From assembly GCA_944380275.1 (NCBI GenBank), contig CALWHB010000008.1, forward strand, positions 1-48,698: a stretch of DNA of 48,698 bases, read 5' to 3'. The translations under genes and the position numbers were made by a program. A model generated the notes under the pieces. It ran no database searches. It was given only the letters and a program-made list of their open reading frames with translations, and was not told the DNA's origin. The stretch is from an uncultured Christensenellaceae bacterium. GTDB lineage: Bacteria > Bacillota > Clostridia > Christensenellales > UBA3700. Of the stretch, positions 10,232-18,593 are shown in pieces; the stretch's first letter is position 1; every line of letters begins with the position of its first letter.

Positions 10232-11158
10232 TCAGTTGTCTTTCACCGCAAGGCAAGCCTCTATAAAGTCGTTGACGTCGCCGTAAACTTCTTCTTTATT
10301 GAGTTCGTTGAGAATCTCATGCCTTGCCTCAGGATACAGTTTCATAGAAACGCAGGCAAGCCCCGCATCTATGTACTTTTCGTAAAGTCTGCTCACCAGT
10401 TTGCCGTTGCCGCCCACGGGGTCGCGGTCGCCGCTGATAATAAAAAGCGGCAAATCCTTGCGTATATTGCTGAGATTTTTTGAACGGTAAATCTTGCAGA
10501 GAGCATTAAAAAACGATTTATAAAATCCCAGCGACAGCGTGAAATTGCACATCGGGTCTGCCAGATACTTCTCTCTCTCGTTGTCGTCGCGGTTGCCCCA
10601 TGCAAATTCTTTGTTTTCTGTAATAAACTGTGCGTCGTACGCACCGAAAGACATCTTGCGTATCATACCCGCCTCAGAATCCTTGCCGTATATCGCGCAC
10701 TGCAAAGCGGAAATCAGCTTGCCTGCCTTTACGTCCATACCGTTCTGGCACGCGCTGCCGCACAGAACCGCGCCTGCAATAACGCCGCTGTTGCGCTGTA
10801 TATACGCCTGCGTAAGAAAAGAACCGTAACTGTGTCCGAAAACGATAACGGGCAGTTTGTATGTGTCTTCAGCGTACTTTGTAATCAGAATTTCGTCCTG
10901 AACGGTATCGAAAAAGCAATCCCCGTCGGGGACTTTGCCAAGATTGGCTTGTCCGGCAGTTTTGCCGTGTCCTCTATGGTCGTCGCCGAGAACGACGTAG
11001 CCCTTAGAATTGAGATAACGCGCAAACGCGTCGTATCTTGCAATATGTTCCGCCATACCGTGCAGAATCTGCACCACCGCCCTGGGGTTTGCGACGTCGT
11101 CCCACACCGCCAGATTGAGTTTGTAATCTTTATATCCGTAGAAAATAATTTCCTTCAT
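10232..11158 (-). CDS. Alpha/beta hydrolase, lysophospholipase-like
   Basis: Serine hydrolase of the Hydrolase_4/monoglyceride lipase group, 308 residues, no signal peptide, so probably cytoplasmic. The oxyanion region is ILHGMAEHIARY (residues 31-42), followed by the DHRGHGKT block. The nucleophile elbow is GHSYG with Ser110, the acid is probably in SGDRDPVGG, and the histidine is in PEARHEILNE. These features fit esterases that act on lysophospholipids or monoacylglycerols; the true substrate cannot be read. It is a single-gene unit with its own promoter and an unusual leader made of a repeated 11-mer and a G/C hairpin, which suggests regulation. Confidence 0.85.
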   Translation of the reverse strand: MKEIIFYGYKDYKLNLAVWDDVANPRAVVQILHGMAEHIARYDAFARYLNSKGYVVLGDDHRGHGKTAGQANLGKVPDGDCFFDTVQDEILITKYAEDTYKLPVIVFGHSYGSFLTQAYIQRNSGVIAGAVLCGSACQNGMDVKAGKLISALQCAIYGKDSEAGMIRKMSFGAYDAQFITENKEFAWGNRDDNEREKYLADPMCNFTLSLGFYKSFFNALCKIYRSKNLSNIRKDLPLFIISGDRDPVGGNGKLVSRLYEKYIDAGLACVSMKLYPEARHEILNELNKEEVYGDVNDFIEACLAVKDN

Positions 11159-11170
11159 AAAATCCTCACC

Positions 11171-11224
11171 ACTATATGTTGGGGGAAAATCCCCCCTTTA
11201 TACTACACATTATACTATATGTTG
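11171..11224 (-). promoter_or_regulatory. Duplicated 11-mer and G/C hairpin at the hydrolase promoter
   Basis: The 11-mer ACTATATGTTG occurs at 11171-11181, just before the ribosome site, and again at 11214-11224, inside the promoter spacer. Between them is the inverted repeat GGGGGA/TCCCCC (11181-11195). The arrangement suggests paired operators or a leader structure. Confidence 0.4.
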
Positions 11225-11237
11225 CGGTTTTTATCAA
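11209..11237 (-). promoter_or_regulatory. Promoter of the hydrolase gene
   Basis: Minus-strand TTGATA (11232-11237), 17 nt, TATAAT (11209-11214): a near-consensus sigma-A promoter with a leader of about 44 nt. Confidence 0.75.
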
Positions 11238-11790
11238 GCATAATTTTATTTATATTATAATATTTTGTAATTGCAAGCTGCTGTTTCTGCGTTTTTTACC
11301 TCAATGCTCATACAGAAAGCAGAAAACTCACCCTCTCCCTCGCCTTTCACCTGCCGGTTGTTATTTGTCAATATATCTAAATTGTAATAATTAATAATTG
11401 ATAATACTAATTATTAATAAATTACATAAAAATCGACGATTGAGATATTAAGATATATCGTTATTGCAATACAATGTCTGTACCATACAAAAAATTATAT
11501 ATTTTATATATCGCAAATCCCTGACTCATATTTAGACTGAAAACAGGAAACGCACTTTTGCGCTATATGCGGCGTACTCGTTTAAAACACATACGGCTTA
11601 TATCAAAAACCTCTATTGAGCTTTTCATGTTTTTACCTGCGTCGCAAACAGGGGGCCGGAAATTCTTGCTCATGCAGAGTTATTCCGCTTTTTCGCATAC
11701 GTATTCATAACCCCACGCAGATATATTCAAAAGGCGCAAGCGTATATTTTTTATGCGTGCGGGCATATATTAATTTAAACCGATAACAAA
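11238..11790. other. A+T-rich intergenic region with a large inverted repeat
   Basis: No convincing gene is seen between the hydrolase promoter and murG. At 11384-11425 an almost perfect inverted repeat of 16-17 nt A/T arms (GTAATAATTAATAATT and its complement, one inserted base) could extrude as a cruciform. The 11-mer AAACGCACTTT at 11548-11558 recurs inverted at 12849-12859, on the other side of murG. Confidence 0.4.
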
Positions 11791-11806
11791 TAAAGGAGTT
11801 TTTATC

Positions 11807-12835
11807 GTGAAAATAGTACTTACGGGAGGAGGAACGGCAGGACACGTGATGCCCAACGTAGCCCTGCTACCCTCTCTTTCTAAAAATTTTGAAACAATTT
11901 ATTACGTAGGAAGTAATAACGGGATAGAAAAAAAGATATGTGCCGATTACGGCATAGAATATTACGGCACAGACACGGTAAAGTTACGCCGCGATTTTTC
12001 TCCGTCAAATCTAAAAATACCTTTCAAGCTTTTTTCTTGTGTAAAAAAAGCAAAAAAACTGCTTTCCGACTTGTCCCCTGACGTCGTATTTTCAAAAGGC
12101 GGATACGTCGCTCTTCCCGTCTGTCTTGCAGCGCGCTCTTTGAGCATACCGGTAGTCGCGCACGAATCCGACGTAACCTTAGGACTTGCAAATAAAATAA
12201 CGTCTTCGTTTGCAAAATGCGTTATCACGTCACACAGAGGAACAAAAGCAAAAAACGCGGTTTACGCAGGCAATCCGCTGCGAGAAGAACTCTTCAATGC
12301 AGACGGCACGGGCGTTGCAAAAAAATACAATTTGCCCTGCAAAAAACCTCTTCTGCTCGTAATAGGCGGTTCAAACGGCTCAAAAGCTCTCAACGAAACC
12401 GTATACGTATATTTGGACAGTCTTTTAGAACGCTTTGAGATTATTCACATTACAGGCAAAGACAACGCGGATATAAAGAAAAAAGGTTATTTTCACAAAG
12501 AATACGCAGACGACGTATTCGACCTTTATGCCGCGGCAGACATAATACTCTCAAGAGCCGGGGCGAACGCGGTAAAAGAAATTTCTGCACTCGGCAAAAG
12601 AGTTCTGTACGTTCCATTGCCGAAAAGCGCATCCAGAGGCGACCAGATACTCAATGCGAGAGAGGCTGCGTCGGGAGGCAGAGCAGCAGTTCTCGAACAG
12701 GAAAATCTTTCAAAAGCAAAACTCCTTTCTGCTCTCGACTATCTGATGTCATGCCTACCTCCCTCTCCGGATAAAGAAAGCAATGTCAACGAAAAAATAA
12801 CCGGAATCATCTTAAATGCGGCAAAGAAAAGATAA
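11807..12835 (+). CDS. murG: MurG-type UDP-GlcNAc:lipid I glycosyltransferase
   Basis: MurG adds GlcNAc to lipid I to make lipid II at the inner face of the membrane. The 342-residue GT28 protein has the N-terminal glycine loop GGGTAGH (residues 7-13), an HESDVTLGLANK block as in the HESD-type clostridial MurG group, GGSNGSKALNE for the sugar nucleotide, and the C-terminal SRAGANAVKEIS and DQILNA segments. It starts with GTG after AAAGGAG. It stands alone and rightward between A+T-rich stretches, not in a division/cell-wall cluster, so it may be a second murG copy; the genome would have to show this. It ends at the terminator 13029-13056. Confidence 0.88.
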   Translation: MKIVLTGGGTAGHVMPNVALLPSLSKNFETIYYVGSNNGIEKKICADYGIEYYGTDTVKLRRDFSPSNLKIPFKLFSCVKKAKKLLSDLSPDVVFSKGGYVALPVCLAARSLSIPVVAHESDVTLGLANKITSSFAKCVITSHRGTKAKNAVYAGNPLREELFNADGTGVAKKYNLPCKKPLLLVIGGSNGSKALNETVYVYLDSLLERFEIIHITGKDNADIKKKGYFHKEYADDVFDLYAAADIILSRAGANAVKEISALGKRVLYVPLPKSASRGDQILNAREAASGGRAAVLEQENLSKAKLLSALDYLMSCLPPSPDKESNVNEKITGIILNAAKKR

Positions 12836-13028
12836 AGATTTAAGTCTGAAAGTGCGTTTTTCTTGAAACAGACATTTCTCAACCCCCTGCTGTCTTGTAG
12901 TTAATACTCTGAAAGCGCATCTTTCTTAAACGCTGCCACATTAAAACCCTGTCTGAAAGCGCACATTTCTGAAAACTCAAAGAGAAGTCTTTTGAGTTTT
13001 CACCGCAAAAAATTTAAATATAAAAAAT
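12836..13028. repeat. Three imperfect direct repeats and an 11-bp hairpin downstream of murG
   Basis: Segments beginning TCTGAAAG start at 12845, 12908 and 12952; each runs about 24 nt with the pattern TCTGAAAGYGC followed by a T-rich part and AAAC. The third merges with a perfect 11-bp inverted repeat (12971-12981 with 12991-13001). No coding sequence is visible. They may be binding sites or a mobile-element scar at the left edge of the phage cassette. Confidence 0.45.
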
Positions 13029-13056
13029 AAAAAGCGACGAATATTCGCCGCTTTTT
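13029..13056. terminator. Bidirectional terminator between murG and the phage operon
   Basis: A 13-bp hairpin with one internal mismatch, A-rich on the left and T-rich on the right (13029-13041 with 13044-13056). It would stop murG transcripts rightward and the leftward holin transcript. Confidence 0.8.
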
Positions 13057-13067
13057 ATTATATAATA

Positions 13068-13352
13068 TTATTTTTTAGTATTATCAATTATTTTATCAAT
13101 AATTTCCGCAACGCCTTGACTTTGTTCAGCGTTATCTGCAGCAACCGTTTCTTCAGTCTTGTCCTGCACTTCCTGAGTCTGCCCCGCAGGCGGTTTGACT
13201 ATAAATCCGCTTACGGCGAGAAAGCCGAGAAACGCGGTGGTTATCTCCTGAAGATAAGGGATTTCAGTAGAAAATCCAACCGCCTGCAACACCACGAAGA
13301 GCGCGCTCGCTATAGCCATCCAGAAATCGTATGTTCTGATTTTGTCTTTCAC
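13068..13352 (-). CDS. Phage holin, phi-LC3-like
   Basis: Small membrane protein of 94 residues. The start is a GTG at 13352 with AAAGGAGG 5 nt upstream; the frame is open further but the ribosome site decides. It begins KDKIRTYDFWMAIASALF, which resembles phi-LC3/LL-H type holins (KxNxxxxxFW), with two hydrophobic segments (about 9-28 and 34-50) and a charged, glutamine-rich tail. Holins make the membrane lesion that ends a phage cycle. It is the last gene of the head operon. No endolysin is present beside it, which is unusual for a lysis module. Confidence 0.7.
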   Translation of the reverse strand: MKDKIRTYDFWMAIASALFVVLQAVGFSTEIPYLQEITTAFLGFLAVSGFIVKPPAGQTQEVQDKTEETVAADNAEQSQGVAEIIDKIIDNTKK

Positions 13353-13363
13353 GTTATCCTCCT

Positions 13364-13630
13364 TTATGCAGACGCTGCGCCTTCTTCCTGCTGAAGTTCG
13401 TTGTCCGCAAGTCCAAAGCCGCATCTTACGTCGTATTTTATTTCTTTTACGTCTTTTGCGACTTCTTTTACACAGCCAAGGCTATCCCCCAGCGACGCTA
13501 TCGTTTCCTGATACTTTTGTTCCCTCTTGCGACTGTCCTTCAGTTCGAATATAAGCAGCAGACAGAAAAGTATCGCCCACGCGCCGTTTGCGACGATTGC
13601 CTCCACAGCCGAGTCCCACATCTCTTTCAC
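13364..13630 (-). CDS. BhlA/UviB-type holin-like protein
   Basis: An 88-residue protein with one N-terminal membrane segment (NGAWAILFCLLLIFEL, residues 15-30) followed by the basic stretch KDSRKREQKYQETI and an amphipathic coil. This layout is that of the BhlA/UviB family, found in Bacillus prophages and beside clostridial bacteriocins and believed to act in release. It sits 11 nt upstream of the phi-LC3-like holin, so the element carries two different membrane-active proteins. Confidence 0.75.
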   Translation of the reverse strand: MKEMWDSAVEAIVANGAWAILFCLLLIFELKDSRKREQKYQETIASLGDSLGCVKEVAKDVKEIKYDVRCGFGLADNELQQEEGAASA

Positions 13631-13636
13631 CTCCGT

Positions 13637-14632
13637 TTACTTTGCGTCTTTCGCAAGTTTTACGTATCTTGCAAGCAACTTGCTGTACTCAAATCCGAGA
13701 TAGGTCTGAAGATAGTGATTATTAAGCACCATATCCTTTGCGGTCGCAGGGTCGAAACTATCGTAAAACGCTACGGCAATATCCAGTCTTTCTGCATAAT
13801 TGTCCGCTTTTTCACCGGTATAACCGTATTTTCTCTCGTTTTCAGCCTGTTGCAAATCCGCCTCAGTCTGACGTTTTACGTCTTCCTGTATCGCCTTTTC
13901 GCGTTCGAGTTTATAATCTGCAATCTGCTTGTCAATCTTGTTGTTGTATTCCTGGATAGATTTTATCTCTTTATCTCGTTTTGAAATAAGGTCTTCTATC
14001 TCAGTAGAAATCTTTATGACGTACTCCGCATTGAGGTCGTCAATCGCCGCCTGCAATTCTTCGTTGAGTCCGTCAATCTGAATCTGATATTTTTTTGCCA
14101 CATTGTCCGCATCGGCTTTTGCCTCTGCAATCATCATATCCGCCTGTTGCTGCGCGCTTTCCCCAATCAGATTTTTTATCGAAGAACGCGACAGTCCGCT
14201 TTCTATGAATTTGTTCTCGTTTGCCTTTTTATTTTTTTCAAGCGACGCGAGTATCTCGCTTTCCGTTTTGCCGTAATCGTAATAAGCCGACTCCGCTTTA
14301 TTTGCCAGCTCGTCAGTCTTTGCCTTAGTATCTGCGCTTACAAGCTGTTTTTCGCTTTCGAGTTTTTCGTTATAGTCCGACGTTACGCGGTTTTTTATTT
14401 CGTCTTCGCTTTCACCTTCGTAAGTCTTGTATTCATACTCGATTTCTTCAGGCAACGCTGTTTCTGCGCTTTCCTTGCGCTCGGCAAGTTCTTTTTGTCT
14501 GTAATCGCTGTGCATCTGTTTAAGTTTTGCGATAAGTTCCTCTTCTGTTTTTACGCCGCCTGTTTTGTCGTAACCTGCCCTGGTGCCGCTCTCATTGCGC
14601 ACGTGCATGGGCGACAATAAGTTTACGTTCAT
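13637..14632 (-). CDS. Long coiled-coil phage structural protein
   Basis: 331 residues, very rich in Glu, Lys, Asp and Ala, with coiled coil predicted by eye over about residues 30-270 (heptad-like Leu/Ile/Ala spacing) and a more globular C-terminus with YLGFEYSKLLARYVKLAKDAK-like sequence. No enzyme motif is seen. From its place after the neck genes and before the holins it could be a tail-needle or ejection (internal) protein, but this is inference. It could instead be a second scaffold-like factor. AAAAGGAG precedes the ATG by 6 nt. Confidence 0.55.
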   Translation of the reverse strand: MNVNLLSPMHVRNESGTRAGYDKTGGVKTEEELIAKLKQMHSDYRQKELAERKESAETALPEEIEYEYKTYEGESEDEIKNRVTSDYNEKLESEKQLVSADTKAKTDELANKAESAYYDYGKTESEILASLEKNKKANENKFIESGLSRSSIKNLIGESAQQQADMMIAEAKADADNVAKKYQIQIDGLNEELQAAIDDLNAEYVIKISTEIEDLISKRDKEIKSIQEYNNKIDKQIADYKLEREKAIQEDVKRQTEADLQQAENERKYGYTGEKADNYAERLDIAVAFYDSFDPATAKDMVLNNHYLQTYLGFEYSKLLARYVKLAKDAK

Positions 14633-14708
14633 ATATATCTCCTTTTTATGATGTAATAATTATATCGCGCAAATATCTTTCTGAGTGCGCGCTGAGCCTT
14701 TGAAAGTT

Positions 14709-15065
14709 TCATATTCTCAGTCCTCCTTTTGCCGTAACGCTCAATCTTATCTGATTAGCCGAAGATTTTGCGTCAAACGCAAGAATATGCCTGGTTCTCC
14801 CCAGTCCTTCTATTTCTTTTCTCCATATTCTGCCGCTCGAAGTATCCAGATAAGCATCGTCGAGCAACACGTCCACATCGCAGCAGTCCCCGAAAAACGC
14901 AAGTTCTATCACGATACTTCCCGTACACCACAGCGTTAATCTGTAAGGAGTTCCGGCATTGAGCGTATCGAGTATTCTGACAAATTCGACGTCGCGGCTA
15001 TTGTATACGTACTCTGCCGTTTCAAGAGCCTCTCTTGCCGTACGTTCGATTCTGGGAAGTTTCAT
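14709..15065 (-). CDS. Small phage neck-region protein, unknown
   Basis: 118 residues, unrecognised. It appears all-beta and compact, with a central DVEFVRILDTLNAG and a basic C-terminal half; no membrane segment or metal site is visible. Its ATG overlaps the stop of the beta-propeller protein gene as ATGA, so the two are made together, which suggests a structural partner in the neck. A 76-nt gap separates it from the coiled-coil gene. Confidence 0.6.
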   Translation of the reverse strand: MKLPRIERTAREALETAEYVYNSRDVEFVRILDTLNAGTPYRLTLWCTGSIVIELAFFGDCCDVDVLLDDAYLDTSSGRIWRKEIEGLGRTRHILAFDAKSSANQIRLSVTAKGGLRI

Positions 15066-16522
15066 TTGTTCCTCCTGTAAAAGTCAATCGTGATGCCGAA
15101 GGGCTTTATGCGTACGTCGCGCGCCGTGCATTTTATGTAGAAATCAAAACATAGTCCGCACGCGCTTATAGGAACATACTTGTCCTCCGGCTTAAGATAA
15201 TATTCTTTAGTCTTTCCGTCCGCTACGACTCCGAGGATAAAAGGCGTATCGGTGCAATAATCCACCCCTACGATATACTTTTTGTTTACGTGTTCGTTAA
15301 AGTCGACGTCGCGTATTGCCCAGTATCTGAAAGGCTGATTTGTGAAAAAACTTCCGCTGTCGTCAACTTCCGCAACGCAGTCGGACAGTCCGCTCAGAGC
15401 GACCACGCAATTCTGCCTCGCGCCGGAAAGCACGCACATATCGCTAAGCTGCGCTCCGCGGTATATTTCAGTCGTGCCTTTTTCAATATCCGTTACCGCA
15501 AGCACGTTGGGGTTCCCGTCGTCTTCAGTAAAAGAATATATGCCTTCTTCGTGTTCTTTTCTAAAGCTCAGCCAGTATTTTCCAAAGCAATAGAAAGCGC
15601 GCATATCTTCCGCACCGTCGGCAATTTCGTCCAGGCGGTCTGTAAGTTTTGCGACGTCGTAACCGTCCATGGTGTAGACGCCGTCGCTTGTTACGAACAT
15701 TACCGCCGCACCGCATACGGTTATCGTATCCTTATATATTCTGCCGCAGTCGCAATTCACTCTTTTTATGCTGAACTGCAGCTGGTCCGCATAAGCCGTA
15801 AGCCGGTAAATGCCGTATTCGCAGAATATAAAAATATAGTCTTCAAAACTAAGAACCCTCAGCACCTCTCCCAGAGAGCCGTCGAGAGAAATATAACCGC
15901 CCTCGTCAAGCGACACGTTCCAGTTATAAGGGTCGAAAGCGTCAGAAAACCATACGCTTGTTCTCGTTCCGTCCACGACGGCATAGACGCGCTCGTAATG
16001 AGTACACAAATCGGTTATCGCAAGAGCGTTGGCGGCAAACTCGCCTCCTTTGCCGCTCAAAACGTACAAACCGTCGCCTCCGCCGCCGAGCAGCATAAGG
16101 TCGTCTTCGCCGTGAAGGTAACCTATTGCCGAAGTGAACTGTCTGTCCATAGGTATATCATTTTCCCACTCTGCGCCGTCGCATAGCTTTATATAAGTAA
16201 ACTTATCCGGTGCAGAGAGAAAAAGGCACTCAAAAGGACCGTTTTCGTCGCTGAGTCTGCCAAAAAAAATACGCGCATCGCTGTAGCCGTCCGGTACGGG
16301 CGGAAGTTCGTATTCAGAACCGTCCGCGCATTTGCATGCAAACTTTCTCAATCCGGCACCTCCCGTCAGGCTGTTATGCTCAAAACCGAAATTATAGACG
16401 TCCTCACAGTAATCGCACGGCAGAGTGTTTACAGACGAGTCTGCATCAAAACCTCTGAACGACGAAAACCTATAGCGTTTTCTCACGGGTTTGTCCACAG
16501 AAAAGCTTTTTTCGTAAAACAT
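15062..16522 (-). CDS. Beta-propeller-like phage neck/hub protein
   Basis: 486 residues from the ATG at 16522, whose TGATG overlap with the upstream stop and GGGGGTGG site decide the start over a GTG three codons earlier. The sequence is a run of short beta strands with repeated blade-like units (LFLSAPDKFTYIK, MLLGGGGDGLYVLS, FIFCEYGIYRLT, MFVTSDGVYTMDG). Size, fold and position, right after a gp4-like adaptor, resemble the hub protein gp10 of P22-like podoviruses. That comparison is by pattern and order, not by alignment. Tail-completion or receptor-binding roles are possible alternatives. Confidence 0.55.
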   Translation of the reverse strand: MFYEKSFSVDKPVRKRYRFSSFRGFDADSSVNTLPCDYCEDVYNFGFEHNSLTGGAGLRKFACKCADGSEYELPPVPDGYSDARIFFGRLSDENGPFECLFLSAPDKFTYIKLCDGAEWENDIPMDRQFTSAIGYLHGEDDLMLLGGGGDGLYVLSGKGGEFAANALAITDLCTHYERVYAVVDGTRTSVWFSDAFDPYNWNVSLDEGGYISLDGSLGEVLRVLSFEDYIFIFCEYGIYRLTAYADQLQFSIKRVNCDCGRIYKDTITVCGAAVMFVTSDGVYTMDGYDVAKLTDRLDEIADGAEDMRAFYCFGKYWLSFRKEHEEGIYSFTEDDGNPNVLAVTDIEKGTTEIYRGAQLSDMCVLSGARQNCVVALSGLSDCVAEVDDSGSFFTNQPFRYWAIRDVDFNEHVNKKYIVGVDYCTDTPFILGVVADGKTKEYYLKPEDKYVPISACGLCFDFYIKCTARDVRIKPFGITIDFYRRNK

Positions 16523-17064
16523 CAGTACCACCCCCGCTCTTTTATCGTTACAGAGCCGACGGGTCTTGTGCAGGAACGCATATCCTGACGGAATCTTTCA
16601 GCAAAGCCTTCGCTCTGTTCGTACATACCGCTAATCATACAGTATTCGGCGCATGTACCGAGAGCGAGCGTTTTTTCACTGACGCGCGGGTCTACGTCGC
16701 AGTCGTCCCCTATCTCTGCCGTTGCCGGCACATACCGGTATCCGACGACAAGCGCACCGTTTTTTCTTACGTTGCACCAGAAGGATTTCTGCATGAATTT
16801 TACTTCGGCACCGTTTTCGTCTTTTACAGACGTGATTCTCAGCACTCTTCTCGGCACTTCGTCATAATAAAATCTGTTATTTTTTGCGACAACCCTGCAC
16901 TCGTCAGAAAGAGGCAGATATTCCTGCGCTATTTCAGTAAGCATGATATTTGCGCATTTTACAAGCAATCTGATTTTGTCGTCCTCCGCCTTGTCTTTTC
17001 CGACGTCGTAACCGTTTTCTCCCAGATACGCCAACGCGGTATTGATTACCTCTTCAAGTTTCAT
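16522..17064 (-). CDS. Head-tail adaptor protein, P22 gp4-like
   Basis: 180 residues from the ATG at 17064, placed after AAAGGAGG. It begins with a helix MKLEEVINTALAYLG, has a middle strand-rich part, and ends with helices (SEKTLALGTCAEYCMISGMYE) and an aromatic tail. Length, helix-rich ends and location directly after the capsid genes fit the adaptor that extends the portal ring (gp4 of P22, gp6 of SPP1/HK97 types). No catalytic motif is seen; P22 gp4 has a peptidoglycan-cutting activity, which cannot be assumed here. Confidence 0.55.
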   Translation of the reverse strand: MKLEEVINTALAYLGENGYDVGKDKAEDDKIRLLVKCANIMLTEIAQEYLPLSDECRVVAKNNRFYYDEVPRRVLRITSVKDENGAEVKFMQKSFWCNVRKNGALVVGYRYVPATAEIGDDCDVDPRVSEKTLALGTCAEYCMISGMYEQSEGFAERFRQDMRSCTRPVGSVTIKERGWY

Positions 17065-17106
17065 TTTGCCTCCTTTGACAAAGGGCGGATACACCGCCCT
17101 CCGTCT

Positions 17107-17424
17107 TTAAATCTTCAGCTTATTCAGCGTCTTTTCCACCGATTCCGCGATTGCGTTATTTTCTGCCAGCGCATTTTCACGCTCTATTTCCTCTATAATT
17201 TCGTCAATGCGCTCTATCCTCGTTTTGCGGACGTAGTCTACCGCGCGGCTGTCAAGACAGTCAAAAGGAATAATTACCTGAAGGCTGTCGTCAGCCGAGT
17301 TTCTGACCTCAAATTTTCCACTTTCCCCGTTATAGTAGATTTTGTATTTGTCGTCTATGCTCTTTATTCTGTCCGCAATCGAAAACAAATCGCTTTCAAC
17401 GGCAATCAGACGCCGCCCGTTCAT
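17107..17424 (-). CDS. Small phage protein after the major capsid gene, unknown
   Basis: 105 residues with a mixed N-terminal half (DKYKIYYNGESGKFEVRN) and a long acidic helix at the C-terminus (ERIDEIIEEIERENALAENN). The ATG overlaps the capsid stop as ATGA. The position suggests a capsid accessory or head-completion factor. I do not recognise the family. Confidence 0.6.
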   Translation of the reverse strand: MNGRRLIAVESDLFSIADRIKSIDDKYKIYYNGESGKFEVRNSADDSLQVIIPFDCLDSRAVDYVRKTRIERIDEIIEEIERENALAENNAIAESVEKTLNKLKI

Positions 17425-18590
17425 GCCGTGATACCCGAAAGCTTATACTGACCTATCGGCTTGTCGCATATAAGGTCGGCATACTTGACGAGAGTAGCAG
17501 CATATGTCGCGCTGCCCGCCTTTTGTTTGATAACTCTTCCGCCGTCGCCTTCAAGCCATCTCCAGTCGCAAAGCTGGTGCAATTTGAAATCGCCGGTGTT
17601 GAGCATATACATCGTGCCGTCCTCGACAAACTTATCCGCAACGACGGGTATTCCGTTGAACGTAACCGCCTTATAACCTCCGTCGAGATTCATGTAGTCG
17701 AGGTTCATACGCGCGCTCATGCAGTTGTCGAGGTAGAATCTTCTCACATCGTAAGCACATACAATCATATCTACCGTACCGCCTGCGGTTTCCTCAATCT
17801 CGTCAATCGCGCTCTGCATACCGACAAAAGAAATCGCGCCCACGTCGTTTTTGACGCCGCTCTTCATCCACTCTCTTCCCGTTCTCGAAAGCCCGTACAA
17901 GTCCTTATCGGAGAAGATTGCACCCAGTCCGGTAAGCTCGTTATCCTTGGACCCCTGAACGGTCATATAGTCGCCGCTTGTAACCGCCGCGCCGCTGACT
18001 CCGCCGAAAGTAACCGTCTTCGTTGCTCTGTCGATAGACGTTATTCTTACTCCTCTGAGTCCTTCTCTTACGGTATTCGCGCTGCCGTCGTATACGTCGA
18101 CGACCATACCTTCCATAAGGTTTTTCACGCTGGACACAATAACTTTATTGTTAGAGCCGCCCTGCGCGGTAACGGTAGCTATCTTGCCGCTGCCGTCGCC
18201 GTAAAGCATCCTGCCAAGGTTGAATTTGGACGCCTTGAGCAGTCCTTCCATTTCTGCGTCAAGCAGATTGACAAACGCGCCCACGCTGTTCTGCGACGCC
18301 CTTATCGCCTTGTCCGAAAGCTCTATCGTACCGTACAGGTTTTTAAGTTCCAGTCTGAAACGGTCGTAATTATTTGCCGCCGCCGCGGGAAGGTCGCCCG
18401 TTTCCGTTCCTGCTCCGATACCGCCGTTGAGTCCGTAAGGAACGAGTTTGACTATTTCCTTTCCCCATACGTCAGAACTCGTCTGCTTGATTTTGGCAAG
18501 CAGCGGGTTTACTCCGACGTTGAGCTGATTGGCGACGACTCCGAGATATACGGTTTTAAGAGCCTTTTCGGCTGTTTCCATTGTTACCAT
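17421..18590 (-). CDS. Major capsid protein, HK97-fold type
   Basis: 389 residues. The N-terminal part carries helices and the sequence GTETGDLPAAAANNYDRF followed by ELKNLYGTIELSDKA, the pattern of an HK97-like N-arm and E-loop. The middle holds a strand-rich insertion (VVDVYDGSANTVREG) and the C-terminal part the long spine helix and P-loop strands. There is no N-terminal delta/protease domain, in line with a separate scaffold gene upstream and no protease. It follows the scaffold gene by 3 nt, with GGAGG 9 nt before the ATG. Coat function is inferred from order, size and these patterns. Confidence 0.82.
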   Translation of the reverse strand: MVTMETAEKALKTVYLGVVANQLNVGVNPLLAKIKQTSSDVWGKEIVKLVPYGLNGGIGAGTETGDLPAAAANNYDRFRLELKNLYGTIELSDKAIRASQNSVGAFVNLLDAEMEGLLKASKFNLGRMLYGDGSGKIATVTAQGGSNNKVIVSSVKNLMEGMVVDVYDGSANTVREGLRGVRITSIDRATKTVTFGGVSGAAVTSGDYMTVQGSKDNELTGLGAIFSDKDLYGLSRTGREWMKSGVKNDVGAISFVGMQSAIDEIEETAGGTVDMIVCAYDVRRFYLDNCMSARMNLDYMNLDGGYKAVTFNGIPVVADKFVEDGTMYMLNTGDFKLHQLCDWRWLEGDGGRVIKQKAGSATYAATLVKYADLICDKPIGQYKLSGITA

Positions 18591-18593
18591 CTG

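Noticed and set aside
11159-11806. Phage attachment site
   Set aside because: No matching direct repeat was found at the other end of the cassette and no integrase is present.
12836-13001. CRISPR array
   Set aside because: Only three imperfect repeats with uneven spacing (63 and 44 nt), no cas genes.
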